A DNA stretch of 64,000 bases from positions 8,085,815 through 8,149,814 of the forward strand of contig CAIIXF020000003.1 in NCBI GenBank assembly GCA_903813345.2. Reading direction: 5' to 3'. Both the position numbers and the translations under genes were made by a program. Below are positions 1 to 12,600 of the stretch, piece by piece (position 1 is the first letter of the stretch; every line of letters starts with the position of its first letter). This stretch comes from Owenia fusiformis. Lineage: Eukaryota > Annelida > Polychaeta > Sabellida > Oweniidae. The notes below the pieces were generated by a model. The model saw nothing but the letters and a program-made list of their open reading frames with translations, was not told where the DNA came from and ran no database searches.

Positions 1-204
1 GTATCATTGAATTCCAGGCAACGGGAAAGAATTATTGAATCATTTGTCACAAGAAATCATCCGTCAGTTCAGTTTGATTTTGCTTGTGCATGTTTCCAGA
101 AAATGAATTTAACATATTAGGAAATGCATCACAATACTTATAAAGGCATGACAAAATGTCACCACCTAGTTGCTCACAATATTATGAGTTAATTCAATCT
201 TAAA

Positions 205-600
205 TAAGATTTGAATTTCTGAGAACTCTGGAGATGATTTTGAAAAAGAATTGTTCAATTTTTGAAAAATTCCTTTTTTGACCTCGAGGTTATTGAAGGT
301 AAAATCTCAAATCTAAAGTCAGATTTTAACTTCTGAGAACGTTTGAGAACTTGTAGATGATTTTGAAAAATTGGTCAATTTGAAGCAAGTTGAAAAATAC
401 CTTTTTATCCTTTCTTTGACCTTGAAAAGGCTATTGAACGTCAACTTTTAAATCAAAGGTCAGATTTGAACATCTGATAACTTGTTATAGATGATTTTGT
501 AGATGGTATTTGGTAAATTTGAAGCAAGTTGAAAGTCAAATCTTAAATGTAAAGCTAGATTTGCTCGTACTTCTTAAATCTTGTAGATGATTTGGAAAAA
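205..600. repeat. Divergent tandem repeat, about 130-bp units
   Basis: About three diverged units follow one another. Each contains a variant of 'gatgattttgaaaa', then 'caatttgaagcaagttgaaa', a 'tttgacct' stretch, and 'aggtcagatttgaac' followed by 'gagaacttgtaga'. There is no coding potential. This is probably an old satellite or the internal repeat of a transposon that continues to the left of the window. Confidence 0.6.
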
Positions 601-2150
601 ATTGAAGTCAGTCTAAACAGTATTTGTTATTGGAAGTTTTAAGACAGACGCCACCCGCCGATCGCCAACCATCAACCGCCAACCACCAACCGCTGCCACA
701 AAAAACGGAGACCATAACAATATGTCATCACTTCTTGGTGGTGACATAATAATTAGTGAGAAATAGAGACGCATAAAATCACATCTCGCTATATGGAAAG
801 CAAAAACAAAATATATCAAATTCTGATCATCCAACGCTAAAACTTCCGACTTGTTCCAAGGACAATTCTGGAATCGATTGCTGGAACTACAATAAAAACT
901 CTAAAGCTTCTTAATGTACTTATTGCACAATCGGGTATCCTGGTTACACCATCATTTCTAATGAATTTTGACGTACACTTTTTTCTAAAACGCTGTCCTA
1001 TACACTATTGATACACTAGTGCATGTGACAGAGATGATCGGATCTTAAACATTTATATTGGCCTGGATATTTTAACAAATTAGGCTATCAGACATGGATT
1101 GTGACATAAAAAACACAAACCGAAATTGAAACTATAACATGAGCTAGAACCTTTAGAATAAGGAGCAGATGAATTGTCTAGATGTTCAAAACATAAGCAT
1201 TTTGGCTTACTTTTAGATATTAAAGCGGCCTTATGCAAAGTGCTTATGTTTAGAGGATCAAGAGGACTGGCCTCCAAAAAGATATTTAAAAACATAGGCG
1301 AATTGTAATTTCATCACGAGAATCTAAGACGGAAGTCAACATCCAAAACGAAAACTTGATGAAACAGTGTTATATTCAGATTTGGATTAAAGTTTTCACT
1401 TGGCATGCATTCTAATAATATCCGTATTATAATTATCCATTTTCAAATCATTTAGCGAAGTAATAGGAGTTATTTCTGTAATATCGTATATATACCCAAA
1501 AATCCGTCAAACTCAAACTGGATCGACGGCTCAAGGGGAGAACGCTTGCCTAGCAAACGTGAAGAAGCTGGCTCGAATCTCGACAACGATGATTTTATTT
1601 TGTTTTCATTTTATTTTTATTTCTACTTCAATCCTTTTGGAACCACAGTGTATTTTCTTGATACCTTTTATAAGACATGTAATTATATTTATAAACATTA
1701 AATATATATATAACATTATTAATTATTTCAAAAATCTATGTTGTCCCATAGAATGGTCACAATTTTTTCTAAGAGATTCTGAATTGTGTAACTTTTTAAA
1801 TTAATGTGTTTTCCCATTAAATGCAATGTTAAAGTAAAATATTTTTCCAGAAATCAACACTGGTTTATCGTGAAAGTTTAACATATTTAGATTGACATAG
1901 AAAAAGATTGACATAGAACAAAAAATGTCTTCACAATAGTGTAAAAATAATGTGTTTTGCGCTGTATACTGGAATATTTAATTATTAAAAAATCTATTTC
2001 TTTTAAAAATGGCGGGAAATTTGAAAATTTGAGAAATATTTTTTTTTAAATATTTAAAAATATTTTTAAAGTCATGAAAATATAAATGAATGATGAAACA
2101 TATTTTCAAACTTTACATGGCGCCTTTAAGTAAGAGTTTGTTGGCTTTTT
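601..2150. other. Non-coding AT-rich region
   Basis: I see no gene. The only short reading frames are AT-rich and without recognisable domains. A short run of Cys/Ala-type imperfect repeats (ccgccaacca) lies near 650-695, and a degenerate tRNA-like block lies near 1520-1590. Confidence 0.5.
1520..1590 (+). pseudogene. Degenerate tRNA-Ala(AGC)-like sequence, possible SINE head
   Basis: A GCTC D-stem-like block (1529-1532), an anticodon loop CTAGCAA that would present AGC (1552-1554), and a B-box-like GGCTCGAATC (1570-1579) occur at tRNA-like spacing. The acceptor stem does not pair, and the anticodon and T stems carry mismatches, so this cannot be a working tRNA. It may be a tRNA pseudogene, the 5' end of a tRNA-derived SINE, or chance. 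Confidence 0.22.
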
Positions 2151-2159
2151 TGTCTCTTC

Positions 2160-3890
2160 AGTATCTGTTTGAAGATACAACTGCAGGCCCGTAAGACACT
2201 TTTCTCCAAGGGGGGTGCGGTTTTTAGCTTACTAAAGAGAATATAAAATTGTCCATTTTTTGCCGCGTAAATCAAATCGCGTAAGACAGAGAGGGGGGGG
2301 GGGGGGGGTCAGTTACTCCCTATATTGGTTTGGAATTAACAAATGCAACTTCCAAACGTTCCAATTGTTTTGTGGGGGTGTGTGAAGAGTGGTCCACTCA
2401 TCTAGAAAATTATACAGTTATGAGATGCTATTTGGTGCTTTTTGGGCACTTTCAAAGTCTAAGTTTCTAAGTAGTACGCCACCACCACGGGAATAAGAGT
2501 TGAGTGAATAAAAAACTGAGCATTCAGGGGGGTCTGGGGGTTCTCCCCCAGGAAAATTTTGAAATTTGGTTGTATTTGGAGCGAATTTGCAACCATCTGC
2601 TGGTATGCCTGTGCGTTATGAGTCAATAAGAAAAATGTGAATTTTTTTTCAAATTCTTTTGGGGGTACGGGTGTGAAACAGGATGAGAGGGTGAAGTGGG
2701 GTGGGGTGCCAGTAGGGGAGCAAGGGGTTGTCCCCCAGAAACATTGACCATATCAAGGTGCTATTTGATGATGTCTGGGCACTTAAAAAATGTCTGAGAC
2801 AATACATGAAATTCAGAATATTTTCTTTTGTTTTGTAAGGGATGAGAGGGGTCGCTAACTCTCCTAGAAAATTTTACAATTTAAAGATGATATTTGGGCA
2901 CTTTTAAAGTGTATTATATATATAGTCAATAAAAACATTGAAAAACAATCACAATTTTTTTCAAATTTTGGGGGTGTCAAAGGGGGAGGGGTGCCAGAGG
3001 GGGAGGTGGGGCTGGGGTGCCAGAGGGGGAGCAAGTGTTTGTCCCCCATATCAAAATTTACAATATCAAGGTGCTATTCGATGAAGTTTGGGCACTTTAA
3101 AAGTGTCTGTGCCTAAAACAGCCCATTTCCGAGGAAAATTTTACAATTTTGAAAAATCTCTTTTTTTGGGGGGGGGGGGGGGGTGTTAAGGGGGGGGGGG
3201 GGGGGCTGCCAGAGGGGGAGGTGGAGTGGGGATGCCAGAGGGCGAGTAAGTGTTAGTCTTCCAGAATCATTAACTTTATCAAGGAGCTATTTGATGATGT
3301 CTGGGCAATTTAAAAGTGTCTGAGACAATACATAAAACAAATTCAGAACTTTTCCATTGTTATGTGTGGGTGTGGCCCACTCCCACTAGAAAATTTTACA
3401 ATTTTACGACGCTATTTGGTGCTTTCTGGGCACTTTCAAAGTGTATGAGTCAATTAAAGAATTTGAGAAATTTGGGGGGGGGGTCAAGGGGGGGGGGGCG
3501 CCAGAGGGGGGGGGGGGGGGGTTATGCAAGTGCAAGATGCAAGAGGGGGAGCAAGTCCCCCAGAAACACTAACTATATTAAGGAGCTATTTGATGATGTC
3601 TGGGCACTTTAAAAGTGTCTGAGACAAATTCACTAAAATAAATTTAGAACTTTTCCATTGTTTTGTGGGGGGTGTGAGGGGTGGCCAATACCCCTAGAAA
3701 ATTTTACAATTTTAAGATGCTATTTGGTGCTTTCTGGGTACTTTCAAAGTGTATGAGTCAAAGAAAAAAAATTACAAAAAAAATATTTTTCAAAAAAAAA
3801 ATTTTTTCAAATTTTTTTTTAAAATTTATTTTGGGGGGTGACAAAGGGGGGTGCGGTCGCACCCATCGCACCCCCCCATCTGACGGCCCT
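2160..3890. repeat. G-rich tandem repeat array, roughly 300-bp units
   Basis: Four to five diverged units repeat the order 'ctagaaaattttacaattt', 'gctatttggtgctttctggg', a long G run, 'gccagagggggagcaag', 'gtcccccagaa', and 'tatttgatgatgtctgggca'. Unit landmarks fall near 2775, 3086, 3298 and 3596. The + strand contains pure G runs of 16 or more at 2293-2308 and further long runs near 3168-3205 and 3473-3523. Short reading frames here rich in Gly or Pro are artefacts of the G/C runs. The boundaries are uncertain. Confidence 0.75.
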
Positions 3891-3899
3891 GCAACTACC

Positions 3900-6540
3900 C
3901 ACAACGAATAGGAGAAAGTATCACAAACTGTCGCTCTGGGTCTAATTATTTGAGAATTTAAGCGATGAAGTACTATCTTGAATCTATTCTCAAATGACAA
4001 GACCCAGCCTTGCCCAATTGGTCTCTTTTACTTTTCTTGTTTCTATTATGACCGCCTCGTCCCAATGAGAAAGCCACTTGCTTAACCGACTCAATGTTTA
4101 TGTCGGTAAATTTGACCAATCAACGACGGCCCTGCAGCGTTATCTCATTATTATGCACGGTCAAGACAAGTACACTTTCACGAACAAATCATGTGGCAAA
4201 TCTTCCACAATTCATCATCATGAAAATACAAATCTTTTATCAGATAAATATCAATTAGTTTAGTGCCGGAGCATCAATCGGATACCAGGAGGTGGGAAGA
4301 TTTCAACAAGAAACGTTGAAAAGATCACTGAAATTGTCGAACATGTTAGCTAGATTTAGGCATTCCAATGTACATTTAATTATACACAACATGCTGTAAC
4401 TCTGAAGAAATACTCCATCAGATGATTGAATTTCAAGTCGTAGACGCGTAGTTTGCTTTGTTTATGCGAATCCTGAAAAACGTTTTGATTGGGCAAACAG
4501 CCTGAAGTCACACATCGTATTCACGCGATCTGTCCAAAGTAAGCTGCAAAAATGATAAAGCATCAAGTTAAACAGTTGCACAGGAGAATAAATCTGGAGG
4601 GGAAACTTACTAAGATGTAAAATGATCAACAAGCCGATTGAGCTCACAACTTGTTTTTGTTTTTTCAATGTTGTCTATGACTTAAAATCAATTTATTGTT
4701 TTTATAGGTAAACAGTTGCTTTATTGGAGAGGTTAAGCTTTGCATATATAATCGAAACTGAACCTGTACGTATCACTCGACCATATACAAATTCATGTAG
4801 CCTTCTCATATAAATAGCCGTTCAAATCCAGTTTTTGTTTAGACTACACCATAGCGTGTAATGATTCTATAGTATGTCATCGATGCGGTTTTATAGCTGG
4901 TTTTCTAATACATATTTTAAACGAGCTCGTTTCGTAAGATTTTTGGCGCTAAATCATGCATGACATACATCATCGTGTTCAGCAAGAATTCAAATGTACA
5001 TCGAAATCAAAATTGACAGCATAGTGTTCAATAGACACGAGTAAAATGGTTCCCGTTGACCCAACGTCAAATATTCAAATCTCCCGTTCTAAACCCGAAA
5101 CTCTGAAGCTGAAAGAGTATCTGAAGTAGACTAAGCGCGCATAAAACTATGAGCGCTCGATACATTCCTTTGTTAATTTTTGCACTTTGCGTTCACGGTT
5201 ACGTTGTGAAAAACATCGTTAGCTTAACCTCTCCATTGTGTATAGTGATACGACGTCAGATACTGTAAATCACGGCGTAACATTGTAATTGTTGATTTTA
5301 CCGACAAAAATGCGAAGATTTAGGGGATAAATACGCGCAATGCTCCTCTAAGTTATTGCAATAGTTTTAATATTCATGGAAATTTCAAGTTTTGTTCAGA
5401 TTAATGTGCGCTACAATACAATTCTATAGTCAAAAAGGTTATGTCACGATATACAGAATTAGAATCACCAGAAAGTAGACATTTCAAACCATACCTGTTT
5501 TCTTCTTTGTCGCGCTTTCGGCCCTGTGCTCTCGTTGTCGCACCGTCTTTCTAGACTCTTTCACAGAGCCCCTTGTCATATTCAACTGATATACACAGAC
5601 GGGAAAGTATTAAGGATTGTTAGATTTATTACTTGTAATTTATTTTAACTCGAGTATTTTAGTTTTATTTAGTTAAAGCAATGAGTAATAAAGGAGAACA
5701 TATACTACGCTAACGGCATAACGTCTTATTTTGTAAAGGCTTCACCTGGGGTTGCGGTTATAAAGTGATGTCTATCTCAATATATACTTGTTCAAATTAA
5801 ATGAAATTAATTGTATGTAGTGAGGGGTAATATTAAAAGAACCTGCTGAAATATTGTAACGTTTTGAGTATTTGTCACTCAATTAGAGATATTTGAACTC
5901 AAAAATGAAACGTAATTTTGTGAATTTTTCACATGGCTTCACTTCATATTTCTTTCAATTTATACTTCTTACAGTTTAATTTTAATCGAAATGATATAGT
6001 TTTTGACAAAAATGTAGAATATGATATAAATATGCCTTTAAGGAATCGAAAAAGAATAATTCACCCTTCAAACGATTTAATAACGAAAATGTTTAATTGA
6101 TCAAAAGATATATTTTATTCATACGAAATTCTGCCTGTCTACACTTTTTGGGAATAAATATAAGTGTTAAGTCACCATTGTTATATTATGACGTCATCAC
6201 ATAGAATCTGTTTGACTTTTTCAAAATGGCGAATTCAAATATTGTTAAAATTTGAGAAAGATCCGTTTAGAAATGAAAAAGTTATCTTCATTTTTCGTTT
6301 AAAATTAAAATCATTTTTCTTCAAAATGTTACAGTCCACACCTGGTTTTAGCATAGGAAGTCACATAATTCGGCTTGTGTGATTTTCATTTACAAAGTTC
6401 CAAATTATTTTTTTTGAATTCCGATAGGCAAAATATTTCATGGACATATATGTTCAACTAATGACGAAAGATTGTAGAAAAATATATTTTGCTGTCGTGA
6501 TATCGCGTTTTTAAAGGTAAGTACGCAATGTAAAAATGCA
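3900..6540. other. Non-coding region, no gene seen
   Basis: AT-rich sequence without a supportable reading frame. A short inverted pair, 'ggagaggttaagct' near 4727-4740 and its complement near 5221-5234, could be the termini of a roughly 520-bp non-autonomous element. I see no duplicated target, so this is weak. Confidence 0.4.
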
Positions 6541-6544
6541 GTAA

Positions 6545-6937
6545 AAAAGCGCCTTCTAATAGGTTGGAGACTACAGTAGAGTTTCCCGTAGGTGGCCATT
6601 ATAACATTTTACCCTGTACCTTATTAACGATTAGTATCCAAGCCTAGTGCAACATACCACAGTGTTCGGGAGAGACTCGCCTAGCCTGCTATAACAATCT
6701 TACCATGGGTTGTCCACCGAATTTTTGAAATAAATAAACTTGAAGACACTAACTCCCTCTATCGTCAGATTTCCCAGAGAATTCTGGTAAATCACCAAGG
6801 TCAAAATCACTCCGCCGCCAGCTTAAAATAAGATTTCCCACTGAACTCTGACATGTTTTCAGATAAATTAGGACCTACCTTATAAATATTTCGTCCCGAT
6901 TCAGTTCCCAAACGCCAGATGGCGCTCCAATGGGGTA
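6545..6937. repeat. Dispersed repeat, left part, interrupted by a 4.7-kb insertion
   Basis: Nearly identical over about 390 bp to 28043-28440, from 'gcgccttctaataggttgg' to 'ccagatggcgctccaatggg'. The similarity to the 28-kb copy resumes at 11683 ('gtagggaaggagaaaatgac') and runs for about 50 bp. The 28-kb copy therefore acts as the empty site for the element at 6938-11682. No protein is encoded. The class of the repeat is not recognised. Confidence 0.85.
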
Positions 6938-7689
6938 TAGGCCAAGCAAATGGGCTCATAAAAGGCCCAAACATCCCAAAAATTGCAACAGTTTTTAAAT
7001 TAGTCTTATATTATGTATTAATATCAGTTGAAAAACATATCAAAAATATAGAAAAATGTATGCAGTGGACAAATATGAAATTTCACTTCCTAGGTACCCC
7101 CTACAACCCTACCCCCAAATTGAGTATTGGTAGGAAACAATTTTTTCTTCCCAAATGGAATACTTTAGTCAAGTATTCAAGCTTTATTATGATAGATCAC
7201 ATATTCACAAATAATTAAAATATTATTTCAAACAATTTTTAGACCAGTAATTAGTCATTTGACCCCAAAGTATAACAAAATAGGCCACAAAACAGGCATG
7301 TTATCACATATCTATTTAGATATTTTAGGATCGGTTTGTCAGAAAAGCATGAAAAAATCATGGTGTTATATATTCATATGAACTTCATATTTGGTGAGTG
7401 TCAGAATTCTAAGGTGTATACTTAGGAAGAAAAAAATTATTTCATTTTCATAGTTTTGCCCCGCCCACTATAGGGGAGACTATAGTTTTGATGATTAACT
7501 CCAACAATGCATCACATTTGCATTAGAGTTGACATCTAAATCATTTATATAGACTTGTCATCATCTAAAATACAAGTTTTGTGAAGGTTTATACCTTATT
7601 AGTATGAAAAATAGGAATTATTAGTTGCACCAGGTGAAATGTTAAGGTGACCTCACTTTTATTTGATGAATAATTACATATCACCACTC

Positions 7690-8395
7690 TGATATTAGGG
7701 TATTTGATAACTGCTCTATATTAGGCTTATCTAAATAATGTAAGTTGTAGTTTTTGTGGAATTTAATATTGTTTAAATTATGAATTACAATCCGCAATTA
7801 CAAAATTTGCATATATTTAAATTCATCAGATAAATAAATCATTATTTAAGAGTACATTACTATGGAACTATCAATTGGATGTATAATGCTGTAGAAACGA
7901 ATTTATGGTTATTAAACGGAATTTAAACTGACAGAGAACATTTAAATCTCAGATATCTGGGGAGTCTAATTTCAGTGCATAGGAATGATGGTAATTCTGT
8001 CTGTCAGGTTGGAAAACATTGAGTGTACATGTGCTGCATTCAGAATCGGATGCAGATATTGTGATTGTGAAAACTGCAATCCAAAGTGTCCAAACCTCAA
8101 ATACAGTACTCATACAGATCTCCTTGTGCTTCTCATTTATCATGCACAAAACACAAACTTCAACATTTTCTTCAAACCTGAACCAAAAGCAGCAACCCAA
8201 GAAACAAAATGTTGGAATATAAATGAAATAAGGTTGTCTTTGGGAAAAGTGGTCTGTGACAATATTTTGTTTCTTTTCTGGTGTGTGACATCGCATTCAG
8301 GTTAATATATGGCATAGACAAGAGGCTATCATTGAGGCAGATAAAAAAGAGTGAGTTCTTGAGAAAACAAGCGGTTGTTTTTAAATTACCAAAAG
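7690..8395. other. Interior of the large element, no gene seen
   Basis: Two overlapping open frames of about 106 and 115 codons on opposite strands (7985-8305 and 7949-8296) read the same sequence. Neither resembles a known domain. I treat both as chance openness in AT-rich transposon interior. Confidence 0.4.
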
Positions 8396-8827
8396 CACTG
8401 GTGATCCGCTCGATTACGCTTGTCGTTTCGGTAACAAAATGTCTAAACGTCGAAAGTACGATATTTCTTTTTTCCTTTTTTTCACGCGTTGTAGGCAGAA
8501 TCCCCACGATGTTTTTTTCTCACAGAATTGTTGACTTAATTCCTTACTTAAGTTAAATAAACGGTTTGGGTTAAAAGTGCAGATCTTAATTGTTTATCGA
8601 AATACCGTTTATGTAACTTAAGTGAGGAATTAAATCGAAGATTCTGTTGTCTTCTGAACTATTTGTTCGCAAATATGTACATTTTTTAAACATATAATAC
8701 TGATACATGTTTGTGATAACAATGTTGTAGGAATTCTGCCTACAATGTGTGAAATAAAGAAAAAAGAAAAATCAAACCTTCGATGTTCCGACATTTTGTT
8801 ACAACATAAACAAGTAGAAAACCAGTG
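8396..8827. mobile_element. Palindromic MITE, CACTGG family, degenerate copy
   Basis: The left end CACTGGTGATCCGCTCGATT matches the elements at 15363 and 26225. The interior carries the same inverted halves around 8570-8640 (gcagatctta, aaccgttta, taacttaagtgag). The right end is eroded but still finishes CCAGTG. Flanks aaaag and aaatg agree at four of five bases, consistent with a decayed 5-bp target duplication. It is nested inside the larger element at 6938-11682. Confidence 0.8.
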
Positions 8828-9054
8828 AAATGCAAGCAACTCTGTCATTGCAGAGGAACATGCTCCTTTGTCAATTTATGGTGGAAAAATGGTGAAACCC
8901 TAAATTATCTTAAGCTTGTAAAATTATATTAAAAGAGAGCAGCAGATCTGAATTATTGCAGCCCCGTGTTCTTCCTCCATTTTCTGATGCTGCGGAATAC
9001 CACAGTTACAGAGTGTACCATCAGATCCAGGAGTGGGAGGGAAATAAACTGCCT

Positions 9055-9165
9055 CCTGGGCAATAAGCAACGAAACTATGTACCAATTACTCAGATGCGA
9101 GTAGGTAGTTACCAGTTTCGCCACCAGGTGGCTGATTCGGGGGAATTAACATTGCAGGGTATTAC
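9055..9165. repeat. Short dispersed repeat, inverted relative to 34060-34127
   Basis: The stretch containing 'actcagatgcgagtaggtag' and 'ccaccaggtggct' is the reverse complement of a block at 34060-34127. A further partial match (ctactcgcatctggg) occurs near 9507. The repeat class is unknown. Confidence 0.5.
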
Positions 9166-9639
9166 AAAATTCCCTTAAACTTGAATATGCATCTGTTTTA
9201 GTGGTTCACCTTTCATATTACCTTTATGTATCTGATAGTTATACAAATTAAAATATGTCCAGCAAAAGAAAATATTATCTGCCCAACACAAGAAAAGATA
9301 TTTCACTTTTTGTGGTTTTACAACATGGGGTCTATGGGGTTTCTCCCCGACCTAGAAGTCAGATTTTCAAAGAAAATTAAATTTTCAAAGTTGATAAACT
9401 CTTTTCAAAGCCACATTTCTAAATGTAATTTTACATGTAGATTTCAAATATGACATCAGTTTGACTGAATTGTGAATTTTTAATGACGTAAATCAAGATT
9501 ATTTCTACTCGCATCTGGGATATTGCCTAAATGCAGCTTCCCTTTCTCAGAGACCATCCATTGTGTGTGTAAGGCAGATTGTATTTATATGAGATGTTCT
9601 TGTAAAAAAAATGAAATAACTGTTCTTTGACATGTAAGA

Positions 9640-9870
9640 TATGCAAAGGCCAGAAAAAATTGGGCCCAAAAAGGCCTTAAGGCCCCGAAAAGTGGGCCTT
9701 TTTGGTCATAAATGGGCCTTTTAAAGCCTTATTTTTTAATTGAAGAAAATGGGTCTCAATATTTCAAAATTTGGGCCCACTTCAGGGTTTTAGGGGCCCA
9801 AATTTTTTTCCGCGGAAGTTTTTTTTCTCAGACCTGACATTTGCCCCCCCACCGTGTTGGTTCCCATATC
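9640..9870. other. GGCC/GGGCCC-rich low-complexity patch
   Basis: 'gggcc' and 'ggcct' words recur about every 15-30 bases in both orientations (for example 'ttgggcccaaaaaggcctta'). This gives a locally self-complementary, non-coding stretch inside the large element. Confidence 0.4.
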
Positions 9871-10253
9871 CGCCCCTGATGAATGCTGGTGATAGACAAT
9901 GTTGTAACTGATTGTTGTTACAACATAATAGTATTAAGCTTATTTAATCAGCATTCTTTTTTGCTCTCTATAAGTAAGACACATATATGAAGGTTAAGAT
10001 TACAAAATTAAGGCAGCATTTTTGATAATGAACATAACATAATCGAACCAGGCCCTGTATAAAGACCAGGGATTTACTTTGCGTTACACTAGTTAACTCA
10101 GGAGGATTTATTAATGTAGAAACCTTTTCCTCATTTTTTATTGAATTTCATCTTGAAATCGAACATTCTTCAGTTGAACTTCTTCATTTCATTTCTCAAT
10201 ATCACTGTGTGGTTAAGAACACCTTATTCAAAAGTAACAATTTTTCCTTAATA

Positions 10254-10808
10254 CAGGGCGAGCCAAAAAGGTAACCCAAACAAATCTTAATAATCCAGTC
10301 CAATCATCCTGCATGGATTTAGTGTCATATTTGGCAGAATTGAGTCTTGGTCAATGTATTATCAATCTACCCAGTCTCAGTGGTCTCTAGTGGTCACGAT
10401 TTTATGGCCATTTTATACCATGCCATGAAATATGGGTGTCATGCCTGGAGGCCAACTTGAACGTATCGTGCGTTGTTGTTCAAATCAGGAGCATAAAAAT
10501 CATGTGTTATGACTCTCATCTTCATTCTTATCTCTTGTTTTAATGTTTCAAGTGTTGTTAGTATCGAAAAAAGGTCCACAGATAAAAAAAACTGGTGGTA
10601 TTGATGTCCAGTCAGTTAGGCACATTTCGATATTTTGAGCACATTTTGTAAATGGCCATAAAATCGTGACTATTAAGGATAGATCAATGACACTTAGTAG
10701 AATGAAAGAACATTGAACAAGGTAATTGTGCCAAATATGATGTCAAACCCATGCTGAATGACTGGGTTATTAACAAACATTTGGTTGGGTTACCTTTTTT
10801 GGCTCATA
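10254..10808. mobile_element. Non-autonomous mariner-type TIR element, copy 1
   Basis: The left end CAGGGCGAGCCAAAAAGGTA follows a TA. The right end ('ggttaccttttttggctca') is its inverse but lacks the last five bases (CCCTG). The interior is also inverted-repetitive (tttggca near 10330 and 'gccaaatatga' near 10731; ccattttat and aatggccataaaatcgtga). The same family occurs complete at 63468-63991. CAGGG-type ends next to TA are typical of mariner relatives. No transposase is present. Confidence 0.7.
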
Positions 10809-11682
10809 TTAATAAACTGATGTCAGGGACAGGGATATTTAACATTTTGTTGCCTTTTCAAGGACATTTTTTGACCACTGATTGTAACAAATCGTTCTCT
10901 GTTTTACCAGAAAAGGTATATTATATATCGAATTGAATTTAAAAGGAAAAAACATTTGATAATTTAACAGTTATCAACTAAAAGTAGGGCTTCCCCTATA
11001 TTTCACCTGGCATTTGCTGTTTTTTTACCTTTTTTACAAAATCCTTTCCTGAAAACCTCAAAAAACTGTTTTCAGGACAAAATAAGCCTTTACAAATAAT
11101 TTGGTTGTGCTATTGAGTTCAAATATGACATATCTTGGAAGTAATTAATCAAAAGTAAGGTCACCCCAAAAGTGGGTGTGGTAAAATATTGAAGTTTCAA
11201 ATATTATTTCACGCTCAATATTCACTTAATGACACTGATACTTATCAAAGACAATGTTCAGGTGTACAATACCCTCCTTGATATTTTTCATGCAATTCTG
11301 ATGAATTGATACAGAAATAAATACATTGTTATATTAAATTCGGGCAATTTGATGGCCTATTTTCAGATATTTGGCGCTAGAAATGCCAATTATTGCACTC
11401 AAATAGTTGGTTAACAATTTTTAGTTGCTCTTATGTCAGTAAACTATCATAATATTACTCGTTTAGTTGACAAGAGTATTCCATTTTGAAATAAAAAAAT
11501 ATTTACAATCCCATACTCAAATTTGGAGGGGGGTACCTGGAATGTGACATTTCATATTTGTCCACTGCATATATTTTTCTATATTTTTGATATGTTTTTC
11601 AACTGGTATCAATATACAATATAAACCTAATTTAAAAACTGTTGCAATTTTTGGGATGTTAAACTTCCATTTGCCTAGCCTA

Positions 11683-11740
11683 GTAGGGAAGGAGAAAATG
11701 ACTTTTTATTCAAAACACCAAATTACTAACGGTAACCGCT
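11683..11740. repeat. Right remainder of the interrupted dispersed repeat
   Basis: Continues the 6545-6937 repeat after the 4.7-kb insertion. 'gtagggaaggagaaaatgac' matches the uninterrupted copy near 28434-28455. Confidence 0.8.
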
Positions 11741-12269
11741 AATGTCCTTACTCAGGACTATATCCTAATAGTAAACTGAAGTAGTTTGTTTTCTTCCAAC
11801 ATGGTTATATTAGCATTGTAGGCATTATCCCGATTACAATGGTATATAACAATCCTATATTTGAGAAAATGCACGGAGGAAGATTCAATCCTTATAGACA
11901 CAGGTCCTTTTGGCAAAATTCAGGAAATTTGATTTTGAGATTTCTTGAAATTTCTTTGGGGTAGGGGTACACCTTACAGATTGCATCACAGATTGAGTAC
12001 ATCCAACTGAGGTGAACATGGCCATATGGGGTATCATTGGAAAGCGATTTCCACTATCTTTCAAGTGATATCCATGTCAAGGCGTTCGATTGCATCTTAT
12101 GACGTCATAATGGTAGGAAGAAACAAAGGTTCACTCAAAACTGCCACTAAAACAATTGATTGGCACGGGAGAATGGAATTCGGGGTACTTGGCACAGTGG
12201 CCTCACCCCCAAAACACCAAAATTGCTTCAAAATGTCACGATTTTGGTAGCATTGTTCAGCTAAGATAC

Positions 12270-12600
12270 AGCCCTTTAACCCTTTCACGACGATAGGCTC
12301 CATATGGAGCCCTATTATGTAATACCTTTCAGGACGATAGGCTCCTTTTTGCACCATTATTTTTATCTATATACATCAATGAAATGACAATATCTCCAGT
12401 TCTATTCAGTATCTTTACACCAAAGGAAGAGGCTCGATAGAGAGAGCTTTTTAGATGGGTATAAGTTTTTTATTATTTCGATGATCAATATAAAATTGTA
12501 ACACAATTTAGGAGATGAGGTGAATTTTCATATTCTAAAATATTATTTCTGAATCATCAAAATGGATTTTTCTACAACCTTTTTGGCGAATCGATGAACT
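12270..12600. repeat. Dispersed repeat, inverted copy of 27600-27970
   Basis: 'aagaggctcgatagagagag', the 'tagatgggtataa' block and 'tttcacgacgataggctcc' are the reverse complement, with divergence, of the block near 27600-27970. 'aaccctttc' ends the repeat here and 'gaaagggtt' ends the other copy. Short palindromes (ctccatatggag) lie near the edge. No coding capacity. Confidence 0.6.

Larger units (their letters stand above)
6938..11682. mobile_element. 4.7-kb foldback-like element with long diverged terminal inverted repeats
   Basis: The left end TAGGCCAAGCAAATGG matches the complement of the right end (TAGGCTAGGCAAATGG) at 14 of 16 positions. The arms stay recognisable in inverted orientation for at least 220 bp and in patches for about 700 bp (for example the blocks near 7020-7110 and 11530-11620). 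The element is flanked by 'gta' at 6935-6937 and 11683-11685. Removing it plus one 'gta' restores the uninterrupted sequence seen at 28 kb, so the boundaries are supported directly. No transposase is visible, so it is non-autonomous or decayed. It contains nested elements at 8396-8827 and 10254-10808. A 3-bp target duplication is compatible with PIF/Harbinger-type transposition, but the family is not proven. Confidence 0.8.

Noticed and set aside
7949-8305. Open frames of 106-115 codons on both strands
   Set aside because: They overlap each other in transposon interior, and neither shows a motif.
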